Assembly (NCBI GenBank): GCA_964470285.1
Contig: CAYYBZ010000014.1
Coordinates: forward strand, 1-14,486
DNA from: CAYYBZ01 sp964470285 [NCBI: uncultured Oligoflexia bacterium]
Lineage (GTDB): Bacteria > Bdellovibrionota_G > CAYYBZ01
Direction: 5' to 3'
DNA length: 14,486 nt
Part shown: positions 1-8,351 of the stretch, one piece after another
Layout: each line of letters starts with the position of its first letter
Numbering within the stretch: the stretch's first letter is position 1
Made by a program: the position numbers and the translations under genes
The notes under the pieces: generated by a model
Database searches by the model: none
What the model was told of the DNA's origin: nothing
What the model saw: only the letters and a program-made list of their open reading frames with translations

Positions 1-1977
1 AAACCCGGATACTACGTAGTCCATGACGATTTAGGTATTGCAAGGTACGAGGGTTTGAAACATATCAGTGTAAGCGGTATTGAAAGCGACTTTCTTCTTT
101 TGGTTTTTGCGGGTTCAGATAAGCTTTATATCCCGATATACAGAATGAATCTCATTCACAAATATATCGGTTCCGATGCTAAAGCCCCCAGATTATCAAG
201 GCTTGGATCTTCATCATGGCAGAACTTAAAGTCCAAGGCAAAAAAGGCGATAGCAGGAATTGCCGCCGAGCTTGTCAGACTCTATGCAAGCCGTAAAATA
301 ATAAAAGGTTATTCATTTGCCGATCCAGATGACAGCTACAATCAATTTGAATCCTTGTTTCCGTTTGAAGAAACACCTGATCAGAGAAAAGCGCTGGAAG
401 ATGTGATAAGAGATCTCACAGATACAAAACCAATGGACAGGCTTATATGCGGTGATGTAGGTTACGGTAAGACGGAAATCGCCATAAGGGCCTCTTATAT
501 CTGCGCAATGGAAGGAAAGCAGACTGCCGTCCTGGTTCCTACAACCGTTCTCGCTCAGCAGCACTATGAAAACTTCAAGAAAAGATTTAAAAACTACCCG
601 ATTGAAGTAGATTTTCTTTCAAGATTCAAAACCAAAAGCTCACAAAATCAAGCAGTTGCCCTTATTAAAAGCGGGAAAACAGATATAATCATAGGAACAC
701 ACAGGCTTTTGTCTATAGACGTACAGTTTAAGGACCTGGGTCTTTTAATAATTGATGAAGAACATCGCTTTGGAGTTAGACATAAAGAAAAAATCAAAAA
801 ACTCAGAAGCATGGTAGATGTAATGGCCTTAAGCGCAACCCCCATTCCGAGAAGTCTTGAGATGTCTTTAGTAGGCTTAAGAGATTTATCGCTTATAAAC
901 ACCGCCCCTCTTGACAGAAAATCAATCAAAACCGCTATAGCACGCTATGACGAATCTTTAATAAAAGAAGCCTGTCTTAGAGAAATCAAGCGTTCCGGTC
1001 AGATATTTTTCGTACATAACAGAATTGAAACCATAAATAACATTCACTCAAATCTAAAAAAAATACTTCCAAAAGCCAGAATAACAGTCGCTCATGGAAG
1101 AATGAGAGAAGACAAGCTTGAGAAAGTCATGCTTGAATTTCTTGCAGGAAAATACGATATTTTACTCTCAACCGCCATAATTGAATCCGGTCTCGACATA
1201 CCAAACGCAAATACCATAATTATTAACCGGGCCGATATGCTTGGTCTTGCACAGCTTTATCAGTTAAGGGGCAGAGTCGGACGTTCAAAGGAGCTTGCCT
1301 ATGCCTACCTTCTTTTACCGCAATCCGAAGTCTACTCTGATGATGCGGTCAGAAGACTAAAAGTTCTTAAAAATTTTACGGATCTAGGCTCCGGAATAAA
1401 GGTTGCGCTTCACGATCTTGAAATAAGGGGAGCCGGGAACATTTTCGGAGAAAGCCAGTCAGGTCATGTAACGGCCATAGGATTGGAAATGTATACAAAG
1501 ATACTTGAAAAAACCATCAGAAAGTTAAAAGGACAAACCGTTGATGAAGAAACACAGACTCAGATGAAAGTTAATATTGAGGCCTTCATTCAGGATTCAT
1601 ATATCCATGATGTCAGTGAAAGACTGAGTTATTATCGCAGAATTGCCAATGCATACGGAGAAACAGATATTGAAAAAATAGCGGCAGAGCTGACCGACAG
1701 ATTCGGCAACCTGCCTTTAAAACTAAAATTATTACTAAAAGTGGCTTTATTAAAAATTACCGCAAAGAATCTCAAACTAAACGAACTATACATTGATAAA
1801 AAGAACCTGTATTTTAAGCCTGAGCCCAATAAACATACGTTAACCCAAAGCATAGTAGCGGCTCTTAAAAACAATATCCTCAAATATACGAAAGATGGCA
1901 GAATAAAGCTCGAATTAAGGGGAAACTCAGTGTATGAAAGACTAAACTACGCTAAAAAGATGTTGCAAGGACTTTAG
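1..1977 (+). CDS. mfd: Transcription-repair coupling factor Mfd, 3' part (5' end outside window)
   Basis: Mfd is a DNA translocase that pushes stalled RNA polymerase off damaged DNA and recruits the UvrA/B repair proteins. The reading frame is open from base 1, so the gene is cut by the window edge; 658 residues are visible of a protein usually about 1150 long. The visible part opens with the CarD-like RNA-polymerase-interacting domain (YVVHDDLGIARYEGL, near residue 5). The SF2 helicase motor follows: Walker A GDVGYGKT (about 151-158), DEEHRFG box (about 252), SATPIPR, then in the second lobe TAIIESGLDIPNAN and QLRGRVGRS. The RecG-like TRG stretch DLEIRGAGN and the C-terminal TRCF domain come last. 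The UvrB-like amino-terminal modules lie outside the window. A TTG at 55 is internal, not a start, because the RID domain begins upstream of it. A 55-base gap separates the stop from the next gene and holds no terminator I can see, so read-through is likely. Confidence 0.97.
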   Translation, partial: KPGYYVVHDDLGIARYEGLKHISVSGIESDFLLLVFAGSDKLYIPIYRMNLIHKYIGSDAKAPRLSRLGSSSWQNLKSKAKKAIAGIAAELVRLYASRKIIKGYSFADPDDSYNQFESLFPFEETPDQRKALEDVIRDLTDTKPMDRLICGDVGYGKTEIAIRASYICAMEGKQTAVLVPTTVLAQQHYENFKKRFKNYPIEVDFLSRFKTKSSQNQAVALIKSGKTDIIIGTHRLLSIDVQFKDLGLLIIDEEHRFGVRHKEKIKKLRSMVDVMALSATPIPRSLEMSLVGLRDLSLINTAPLDRKSIKTAIARYDESLIKEACLREIKRSGQIFFVHNRIETINNIHSNLKKILPKARITVAHGRMREDKLEKVMLEFLAGKYDILLSTAIIESGLDIPNANTIIINRADMLGLAQLYQLRGRVGRSKELAYAYLLLPQSEVYSDDAVRRLKVLKNFTDLGSGIKVALHDLEIRGAGNIFGESQSGHVTAIGLEMYTKILEKTIRKLKGQTVDEETQTQMKVNIEAFIQDSYIHDVSERLSYYRRIANAYGETDIEKIAAELTDRFGNLPLKLKLLLKVALLKITAKNLKLNELYIDKKNLYFKPEPNKHTLTQSIVAALKNNILKYTKDGRIKLELRGNSVYERLNYAKKMLQGL

Positions 1978-2032
1978 CAGTATGCTACTTAAAACCAAAT
2001 AAAAACAGTCGATTAGACGGAGATTGCCTTTG

Positions 2033-2911
2033 ATGAAAGTAAGATTTTTACCGGTTTTGATTATATTTTTACTAATGATATGTACTTCATGTGACAGATA
2101 TGACCATACGCAATCAATAGATAAAAGCCCTGTGCTTGCAAAAGTGAACGATACACCGATAACTGCAAATCAGTTTAAGCAAAAAATAAAAGACATGGAA
2201 AGGCATCTTCAGTTTAATCCCGAGGTTTACAAGCTTAGAGAACAGCTTTTAAAAAATATGATCTCTTCCGAACTTATCTATCAGAAGGCCATAAAGGAAA
2301 ACATGCACAATGAACCTCAATTTAAGGAGTACCTAACAACTCATTATCTTAAACGAGAAATTCCACAGACTGAAGTAAGCGATAAAGACGCCAGAGCGTT
2401 TTTTAAGGGGAAAGAGATGCAAATGGAAAGAGTAAAGGCATCGCATATACTTATTAAACCGGAGTCAAAAGATCAAAATTCCTGGGATGATGCTGAAAAG
2501 AAAGCCCATGAAGTGCTTACAAAAATATTAAACGGACAAGATTTTGCCGAACTGGCAAAAAAATATTCGCAGGACACCGCAAGCGCAAGAAGAAGAGGTG
2601 ATGTGGGCTGGTTTCCCAGAAGAGGGAAAATGGTAGAGAAGTTTTCGGATGCTGCCTTTGAACTCGAAAAAGTGGACGATGTAAGCAAAGTCATAAAGAC
2701 AAAATTCGGGTTTCATATAATAAAACTCACAGGCTCCAGAAGAGGATTTAATTCATTCAGGGATGATATTAAGGAAAGACTCTCTTTAGAAAAAAACCGC
2801 AAAAAGTACGAAGATTTTATAAAAAGTATCGAGAATAATGCCGACATTCAAATTTTTGAGGAAGAACTCAAAAATTTAGAAATTACCAAACAGCCTGCCT
2901 TTACAGATTAG
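2033..2911 (+). CDS. Parvulin-type peptidyl-prolyl isomerase lipoprotein (PpiC/PrsA-like)
   Basis: This is predicted to catalyse cis-trans isomerisation of X-Pro bonds and help exported proteins fold in the cell envelope. The ATG at 2033 gives 292 residues and follows a GGAG Shine-Dalgarno (2019-2022); the in-frame TTG at 2024 lies only one base past it, too close. The N-terminus is a hydrophobic signal ending MICTSC, so Cys20 is a plausible lipidation site, although the residue three before it is not the usual leucine. Residue +2 is Asp, which in E. coli keeps lipoproteins in the inner membrane. A SurA-N-like helical region (about 35-125) precedes one rotamase domain (about 132-235) with the motifs ASHILI, GDVGWF and FGFHIIKL. 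Both conserved parvulin histidines are present (His138, His228), so it is probably active. It is the first of three consecutive parvulin genes, between mfd and the next one 9 bases downstream. Confidence 0.9.
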   Translation: MKVRFLPVLIIFLLMICTSCDRYDHTQSIDKSPVLAKVNDTPITANQFKQKIKDMERHLQFNPEVYKLREQLLKNMISSELIYQKAIKENMHNEPQFKEYLTTHYLKREIPQTEVSDKDARAFFKGKEMQMERVKASHILIKPESKDQNSWDDAEKKAHEVLTKILNGQDFAELAKKYSQDTASARRRGDVGWFPRRGKMVEKFSDAAFELEKVDDVSKVIKTKFGFHIIKLTGSRRGFNSFRDDIKERLSLEKNRKKYEDFIKSIENNADIQIFEEELKNLEITKQPAFTD

Positions 2912-2920
2912 GTTATTTTT

Positions 2921-3862
2921 ATGAATAAAAAAATCATTTACAATGTAATATTTGTTCAGATTGTTATATTTCTTCTTTCATGTTCCGAAAAAGAACAACG
3001 TATTTTAGCTACGGTAAACAGACATTCGATCACAGTAGAAAACTTCCGAAACGAGCTGGGAATTTACAGATTTTCAGGAAAGACCTCAAAAATTTCACCC
3101 AATGACCCCAAATTTTATGAAATAAAAAAAGATGTACTGAATTCATTGATAAGAGAGAGGATTCTAGTTGATGAAGCCGTTAAAAGAAATTTAACCGTAA
3201 ATCCCGATGAGATTGACTCAAAAGTGAAGGAGGTTAGAAAAAACTATCCGGGCAACTCCTTCCGTGATCAGCTTCTTCAAAACGGGATAAATTTTGATTA
3301 CTGGAAATCCAAAGCGGGAAATCTCTTGCTTATAAAAAAACTGACGGCCGAAATAACGAAAAATGTTTCCGATATAACCGAAAAGGAAATCAAGGAATTT
3401 TACGACAGAAACATTGATAACTTTAAGATCCCGGAGCGGATTAGAGCCCTGCAAATTGTGGTAAAAACGGAAGAGGACGCATATAAGATTTACAAAGCAA
3501 TCAGGAAAGGGAAGAAATTCGAGGACCTTGCCATGGAGCATTCAATTACACCCGAGGCTAAGAACGGCGGCGATCTGGGCTATTTCTCCCAGGGTTCGCT
3601 GCCCAAAATTTTTGAGGATAATCTTTTCAAACTTAAGGAGGGCCGGATCAGCAAAGTTGTAAAAAGCGAATACGGCTATCATATTCTTAAGGTTACCGAT
3701 AAAAAGCCTAAAAGCATAAGACCTTTGGAAGAAGTAAAAAATACAATAAAAAAGATTTTAACTACTAGCAAGAAAGATAAGGTGTTTTCGGAATGGTTAA
3801 AAGAAGTAATAACAAAAACAAAGATTCAAAGAAACAATTCACTTCTGGCAAATATAAGATGA
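2921..3862 (+). CDS. Second parvulin-family lipoprotein
   Basis: This 313-residue predicted envelope foldase or chaperone has the same architecture as its upstream neighbour: lipoprotein signal, SurA-N-like helical region, and a single parvulin domain. The signal ends in a textbook lipobox FLLSC with Cys21 as the likely lipidated residue. The rotamase domain spans about 173-262, with NGGDLGYFSQGSLP and YGYHILKV motifs. The first conserved histidine of the family (HIL motif) is replaced by Gln178 (ALQIV), while the second, His254, is kept, so isomerase activity may be weak. The start ATG lies 9 bases after the previous stop, with only a weak ribosome site (TTAGGT), which suggests translational coupling. 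The stop codon TGA overlaps the surA start as ATGA. A paralogue of the gene before it is the simplest reading. Confidence 0.88.
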   Translation: MNKKIIYNVIFVQIVIFLLSCSEKEQRILATVNRHSITVENFRNELGIYRFSGKTSKISPNDPKFYEIKKDVLNSLIRERILVDEAVKRNLTVNPDEIDSKVKEVRKNYPGNSFRDQLLQNGINFDYWKSKAGNLLLIKKLTAEITKNVSDITEKEIKEFYDRNIDNFKIPERIRALQIVVKTEEDAYKIYKAIRKGKKFEDLAMEHSITPEAKNGGDLGYFSQGSLPKIFEDNLFKLKEGRISKVVKSEYGYHILKVTDKKPKSIRPLEEVKNTIKKILTTSKKDKVFSEWLKEVITKTKIQRNNSLLANIR

Positions 3863-4818
3863 AATTTTACACGGCTGCATTTGCAATATTTTTCATAGTA
3901 TCCTCATTATCTTTAAATGCCTTGGCCGCCCGTGTGGATAAAATTGCCGTTATAGTTAACGATAAGGCAATCACTCTTTCAGAGCTCCATCAAAAAATGA
4001 TAGAAGCCGCACCAACATTTGGGGTTAAAATAAAAGATAAGGCTAAAATATTAAATAATTCTGATCTTCGACAAAAAACCGTTGATTTGATGATCCGTGA
4101 AAATCTGGTTGACGAACAGATTAAAAAACGCAACCTTGAGGTAACTGACGCTCAGCTGGAAATGTTTATTAAAAATATAATGAAACAGAACGGACTTACT
4201 TCGCTGGAGAGCCTTAAATCCGCTTTAGCTCTTCAAAACATGAGTTATGAGGATTATAAAGAATCGCTAAAAAATCAGATTCAAAGGACCAAAATTATGA
4301 ATTTTGCCGCACGTTCCAGGGTCAATATTTCAGAAAGAGATATTAAAAACTACTACACTCAGAATACCGAAGAAGCAAGAGAACCCGATTCATTTTATTT
4401 GAAAAACATATTTATCGGTACCAATGATAGCAATAAATCCGATAAGAAGAAACTTGCGCAGAAGGCTATTGCAAACCTCAATAAAGGCAAAGACTTTGAA
4501 GCTGTCGTAAAAAAATACTCGGAAGACTCAAACGCCGAGACAGGGGGAGATTTGGGGTTTATGACCTCCAGGGACCTTAATCCCGAGATATATGCGCAAG
4601 TCTCCAGGATAAAACCGGGTCAGCATACAAAAATCATTGAGACACCGACCGGTTTCTATATTTTAAAGCTTAATGAAATCAAAAAAGGCAAAATAAGAGC
4701 CTTTGAAGAAGTGAAGGAAGAATTGAGAAATAAACTTACTGCAAAGCAAACCGAAAGTAGATTTAACGCATGGGTCGAAGAATTAAAATCCAATGCATTT
4801 ATCGATATAAAGATTTAA
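3859..4818 (+). CDS. surA: SurA-type periplasmic chaperone / parvulin
   Basis: SurA escorts outer-membrane proteins through the periplasm. I place the start at the ATG at 3859, which overlaps the preceding TGA as ATGA. This gives 319 residues beginning with a clean Sec signal peptide (MKFYTAAFAIFF... cleaved after ALA, about residue 23-24). An in-frame GTG at 3793 would add 22 hydrophilic residues in front of the signal and overlap the upstream gene by 70 bases. The mature N-terminus has the SurA-N signature VDKIAVIVNDKAITLSEL. One parvulin domain follows (about 178-276), with GGDLGFMTSRDLNPE and TGFYILKL, where E. coli SurA has two. Both usual catalytic histidines are replaced (Asn183 and Tyr267), so it is probably a chaperone without isomerase activity. 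Its position just before pdxA echoes the surA-pdxA linkage of E. coli. The alternative name would be a generic PpiC-family protein. Confidence 0.87.
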   Translation: MKFYTAAFAIFFIVSSLSLNALAARVDKIAVIVNDKAITLSELHQKMIEAAPTFGVKIKDKAKILNNSDLRQKTVDLMIRENLVDEQIKKRNLEVTDAQLEMFIKNIMKQNGLTSLESLKSALALQNMSYEDYKESLKNQIQRTKIMNFAARSRVNISERDIKNYYTQNTEEAREPDSFYLKNIFIGTNDSNKSDKKKLAQKAIANLNKGKDFEAVVKKYSEDSNAETGGDLGFMTSRDLNPEIYAQVSRIKPGQHTKIIETPTGFYILKLNEIKKGKIRAFEEVKEELRNKLTAKQTESRFNAWVEELKSNAFIDIKI

Positions 4819-4822
4819 ATCA

Positions 4823-5812
4823 ATGACAAATAATAAAATAATCGCAATAACAATGGGTGATCCATGCGGTATCGGTCCGGAGATAATCCTAAAATCATTT
4901 GCCTCTTTACCGAGAAAGTATCTTAAATGTTATTTTATAATCGGAGATTTAAAACTACTAAAAACTCTTTCAGTAAAACTCCCTTTTGAACAGAACATAA
5001 ACGAAATATCCGATTTCAATAATCTCTCAGATAGTTCATTAAATGTACTAAACCTTTCGAATCTTACGGAAAGTGACTCTGTCCCCGGTAAGCCCTCGGA
5101 AAACTCTGCCAGAGCAGCTTTAAGTTATATTGAAAAGGCAATAGAGCTCTCGATTAAAAACACGGTTTGCGCTATGGTAACCGCACCTATCAACAAAAAT
5201 GCCATTGCAAATATTATCTGTGATTTTACCGGTCATACCGAGTTTATCGCCCGTAAAACCGGATCAAAAAATCCGGTTATGCTTATGGTATCCAGAAACA
5301 TGAAAGTTATCCCCCTTACGACCCATATGCCGATAAAAGATGTTTCAAACCGTATATCAAGGGCCAACATTGTTAAGACCTGCCGAATAGCCGACAGCTC
5401 CCTGAAAAAATATTTCGGAATTAAAAATCCAAGAATTGCCGTAACCGGTCTTAATCCTCATGCAGGTGAAGGAATATTCGGCTCTGAAGAAGCCGAAAAA
5501 ATCATTCCCGCTATAAATCATCTAAGCGGATTCGGAATAAAAGTTTCGGGACCCTACCCTGCCGATTCTATCTTTACAAAAGACTCTTTAAACAAATTTG
5601 ACATAGTACTGACTATGTACCATGACCAGGCTTTAATACCCATCAAGACAACCAGCTTTGAAAGCGTAGTAAACGTTACTCTTGGCATACCGCTTATAAG
5701 AACCTCTGCGGGTCACGGAGTAGCTTATGATATTGTCTCAAAAGCAAAAGCCAATTCCGAAAGCATGATAAGAGCAATTAAGCTTGCCGGAAGTATGGCG
5801 CATATTTATTAG
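4823..5812 (+). CDS. pdxA: 4-hydroxythreonine-4-phosphate dehydrogenase PdxA
   Basis: PdxA oxidises 4-phosphohydroxy-L-threonine with NAD(P)+ in the deoxyxylulose-5-phosphate-dependent route to pyridoxal 5'-phosphate; its product is condensed by PdxJ, which is not in this window. The 329-residue length is typical. Family motifs run along the protein: MGDPCGIGPE near residue 11, GHTEFIA near 137, TTHMPIKDV near 166, TGLNPHAGEG near 208, and MYHDQALIPIK near 265. The three metal-ligand histidines expected from E. coli PdxA appear as His168, His213 and His267. One deviation is RTSAGHG (about 293-299), where I expect RTS-x-DHG: the Asp is Gly297. The ATG is 4 bases after the surA stop with no strong ribosome site, so translation is probably coupled. 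The next gene starts 10 bases after its stop. Confidence 0.96.
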   Translation: MTNNKIIAITMGDPCGIGPEIILKSFASLPRKYLKCYFIIGDLKLLKTLSVKLPFEQNINEISDFNNLSDSSLNVLNLSNLTESDSVPGKPSENSARAALSYIEKAIELSIKNTVCAMVTAPINKNAIANIICDFTGHTEFIARKTGSKNPVMLMVSRNMKVIPLTTHMPIKDVSNRISRANIVKTCRIADSSLKKYFGIKNPRIAVTGLNPHAGEGIFGSEEAEKIIPAINHLSGFGIKVSGPYPADSIFTKDSLNKFDIVLTMYHDQALIPIKTTSFESVVNVTLGIPLIRTSAGHGVAYDIVSKAKANSESMIRAIKLAGSMAHIY

Positions 5813-5822
5813 GGAAAACATG

Positions 5823-7244
5823 ATGATCAAATTCGGAACAGACGGATGGCGCGGAATAATTTCGGACAGTTTTACATTTAAAAATGTAAGGCTTGCATCT
5901 CAGGGCCTCGCTGACCGTATAAATTCTAATAGCAAATCAAATAAAAAAATCGCCTTAGGATTTGACAGAAGATTTTTATCCCGCGAATTCAGCGTTGAGG
6001 TAGCCAGGGTAATGATTTCAAACGGCATTGAAGTTATGACCGCTAAAGATTATATGCCTACTCCTGTAATATCCTGGGCTGCAAAAAACATAGGCGGGCT
6101 TGACGGTGCGGTAGTAATTACGGCAAGCCACAATCCGCCTTATTACAACGGTTTTAAATTCAAGGAAAACCTCGGATGTTCAGCATTTCCGGAAACAACC
6201 AAAGAAATTGAAAACAATATCAACAAACTGCTTTCAGAAAAGATTAAAACCAGAAGTAATATGTCCTTTGAAGACGGAATAAGTAAAGGGATGATTTCGT
6301 TTTTCAACCCGATAGAAGAGTATTTTTCCTCACTGGATAAATACGCAGACAAAAATCTTCTAAAAACTTTTAAGGGTAAAATTCTTGTGGACCCGATGAA
6401 CGGATCGGGTTCAAATCATCTTGCAGAAATACTAAGAAGCTATGGGCTGGATGTTACAGAGATTCACGCTGAAAGGGATCCTTTGTTTAGAGGACATAAT
6501 CCCGAGCCTATTGAGCTTTTCTTAAAAGACACTATCAGCTGGGCACTAAAAAATAAACCTTACCTGGGCATAGTACTTGACGGCGACTCGGACCGTATCG
6601 GAGCAATTGACGAAAATGCAAACTTTTTTAACTCTCAGCAGATATATTCACTTATTGCCTGGTACTTTCTTAAATGGGAAAATAAGCGGTTGGCTTTAGG
6701 TAAAACTGTCTCTACAACTCGCATGATCGATAGAATATGTGATAAATTCAACGTCAAGCTTTTTGAAGTTCCTATAGGTTTCAAGCATCTTGCAAAAATG
6801 ATGACCGATGGAAAGATTTTTCTGGGAGGCGAAGAATCCGGAGGTATAGGATTTGCGGATCACATACCTGAAAGAGATCCAATTCTCAATTCACTAATCT
6901 TACTAAACCTTATTTCAAAAGAAGGGAAAGGCTTAAACGCTATCTATGATGACCTTTGTAGAAATCTCGGTCCCGCGCATTTTGCAAGAATTGATTACAG
7001 GATAAATGAAAGAATAAAAGAAAGCATAAATTCTATCCTTACTAAAAGCCCGCCAAAAGAAATTGCAAAAAAGAAAGTTGAAGAATTTTCATCTTTAGAC
7101 GGCTTTAAGTTTATTTTCAACGATAGCTGGTTGCTGATTCGAACTTCCGGAACAGAGATGGTACTGAGGGTTTATGCTGAAGCTCAAACAAGAGAAAAGG
7201 CCCTTGAATTGATTGAAAGTGCGAGAAAAAGACTTAAATTTTAA
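5823..7244 (+). CDS. Phosphoglucomutase/phosphomannomutase (alpha-D-phosphohexomutase family)
   Basis: This enzyme interconverts hexose-1- and hexose-6-phosphates in the cytoplasm, feeding nucleotide-sugar and envelope polysaccharide synthesis. The ATG at 5823 (473 residues) lies 7 bases after AGGGA (5811-5815); the ATG at 5820 is also possible. Starts further upstream would overlap pdxA and precede the conserved N-terminal MIKFGTDGWRG. All four active-site signatures are present: phosphoserine loop TASHNPP with Ser102, metal loop DGDSDR (253-258), sugar-recognition GEESGG (336-341) followed by HIPERD, and phosphate-binding RTSGTE (440-445). The GEESGG form, rather than GEMSGG or GEYSGG, fits preference for glucose phosphates, but mannose or dual use cannot be excluded. 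It is the last gene of the mfd-to-pdxA run. No link to vitamin B6 synthesis is evident, so the grouping may only reflect co-transcription. Confidence 0.92.
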   Translation: MIKFGTDGWRGIISDSFTFKNVRLASQGLADRINSNSKSNKKIALGFDRRFLSREFSVEVARVMISNGIEVMTAKDYMPTPVISWAAKNIGGLDGAVVITASHNPPYYNGFKFKENLGCSAFPETTKEIENNINKLLSEKIKTRSNMSFEDGISKGMISFFNPIEEYFSSLDKYADKNLLKTFKGKILVDPMNGSGSNHLAEILRSYGLDVTEIHAERDPLFRGHNPEPIELFLKDTISWALKNKPYLGIVLDGDSDRIGAIDENANFFNSQQIYSLIAWYFLKWENKRLALGKTVSTTRMIDRICDKFNVKLFEVPIGFKHLAKMMTDGKIFLGGEESGGIGFADHIPERDPILNSLILLNLISKEGKGLNAIYDDLCRNLGPAHFARIDYRINERIKESINSILTKSPPKEIAKKKVEEFSSLDGFKFIFNDSWLLIRTSGTEMVLRVYAEAQTREKALELIESARKRLKF

Positions 7245-7315
7245 CAGCCGTAAAAATTGAAAACGATAAGAAGCTGATATTAAAGCGTTTAATAGTATCA
7301 TTCTGAGTAAAATTA

Positions 7316-7329
7316 CCTTAACTTTAAGG
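7316..7329. repeat. Short inverted repeat between the mutase gene and the diguanylate cyclase gene
   Basis: CCTTAA (7316-7321) and TTAAGG (7324-7329) form a perfect inverted repeat with a 2-base centre, followed by an AT-rich run (ATATTTTTATT). It sits 72 bases after the mutase stop and 41 bases before the cyclase ATG. It could be a weak terminator for the upstream operon. It could also be an operator, because its right arm overlaps a poor -35-like TTTAAG placed 17 bases before TATACA (7346-7351). Its low GC content and tiny loop make either role uncertain. The rest of this 125-base gap shows nothing else convincing. Confidence 0.3.
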
Positions 7330-7369
7330 AATATTTTTATTAACATATACAGATACAGGTTATTGAACA

Positions 7370-8335
7370 ATGAAAATTACTGAAAAAACCGAACAGACTG
7401 AAATTACATCGAAAGAATCCAAAAGCAACAAAGATCGCTTCACCGACGAGAAGGCTCCATGCCTTATAATGGTCGAGGGAGATTATCTAGGTGAACTATA
7501 TCCTATAGAAAAAAGTCTCGTTCTGGTCGGAAGAGGCGAAGATGCCGATATAACAATTTCTGATCCCAGCATATCACGCAGGCATGCAAAGATTGAAAAA
7601 ATCGGCGAGGATTACGTTATCTGTGATTTGGGATCTACCAACGGCATAATGGTTAACGGCGTAAAACAAAAAGATATGAAGCTTGTTGACGGAGACAAAA
7701 TAACAATGGGCAGAGTCGTTTTACGGTTCGGTTTTCAGGACAACCTCGACAAGGACTATCACGAAAAACTCAGAACAATGGCCATAAGAGACGGGCTCAC
7801 AAAGGTGTACAACAAAAGACATTTTGAAGAAGTTTTAAACAGGGAGTTTTCTTTTGCTTCACGAAACGATGTTGAATTAAGCCTGGTTCTTTTTGATATT
7901 GACGATTTTAAGAAAATAAACGACACATACGGCCATACTGTCGGCGATGTGATTCTTAAAACAATAGCTCTGATGCTTGAAAAGGAAGTAAGAGGATATG
8001 ACATATTCGCCAGGTACGGAGGCGAAGAATTTGTTTTCCTTTTAAGAGGGATATCCGGTACCAACACCTTTAATTTCTGCGAAAGAATAAGAAAACTTGT
8101 TGATACCTATCCCTTCGTCATAAACGATAAACGCGTAAAGGTAACAATAAGCATAGGATTTGCAATCATGAATCCTTTGGTCAAATTCGGTAAACCCGAT
8201 GAATTTATTGCGGAAGCCGACCGTTTTCTTTATAAGGCCAAAGAGCAGGGTAAAAACAGGGTTTGTTATCCGAGCGAGGTCGGCGAGGCCGCCTATCAGA
8301 CAAGACCGGTTCATAAAGAAAAACCTGACAAATAA
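7370..8335 (+). CDS. FHA-GGDEF diguanylate cyclase
   Basis: This predicted cytoplasmic enzyme makes cyclic di-GMP from two GTP and is controlled through a phosphothreonine-binding FHA domain. There is no signal peptide or membrane segment in its 321 residues. After a charged, probably disordered tail (1-28), the FHA domain (about 35-121) has the binding residues in place: GRG with Arg55, SISRRH with Ser69, Arg70 and His72, and STNG with Asn91. The GGDEF domain (about 138-302) has the metal motif FDIDDF (Asp176), GGEEF (217-221), and an I-site RGYD (208-211) exactly five residues before it. It should therefore be catalytically competent and subject to product inhibition. Bdellovibrio DgcB is a known protein with this domain order. 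ACAGGT (7355-7360) is a reasonable ribosome site. The gene stands alone, converging with the next gene, with 16 bases between stops. The kinase that would supply a phosphothreonine partner is not in the window. Confidence 0.95.
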   Translation: MKITEKTEQTEITSKESKSNKDRFTDEKAPCLIMVEGDYLGELYPIEKSLVLVGRGEDADITISDPSISRRHAKIEKIGEDYVICDLGSTNGIMVNGVKQKDMKLVDGDKITMGRVVLRFGFQDNLDKDYHEKLRTMAIRDGLTKVYNKRHFEEVLNREFSFASRNDVELSLVLFDIDDFKKINDTYGHTVGDVILKTIALMLEKEVRGYDIFARYGGEEFVFLLRGISGTNTFNFCERIRKLVDTYPFVINDKRVKVTISIGFAIMNPLVKFGKPDEFIAEADRFLYKAKEQGKNRVCYPSEVGEAAYQTRPVHKEKPDK

Positions 8336-8351
8336 ATTCTTAAAGCCATTC

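Noticed and set aside
313-929. Minus-strand frames inside mfd
   Set aside because: The plus-strand frame encodes conserved helicase motifs throughout; the antisense translations show no family features.
2024-2032. Alternative upstream TTG start for the first parvulin
   Set aside because: It lies one base after the GGAG ribosome site, too close; ATG at 2033 is better placed and gives the same lipoprotein signal.
3793-3858. GTG start for surA overlapping the previous gene by 70 bases
   Set aside because: It would add 22 hydrophilic residues before the signal peptide; ATG at 3859 forms an ATGA overlap and starts exactly at the signal.
5784-5822. Earlier start for the phosphohexomutase inside pdxA
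   Set aside because: The extra residues are not part of the family N-terminus (IKFGTDGWRG), and AGGGA fits ATG at 5823.
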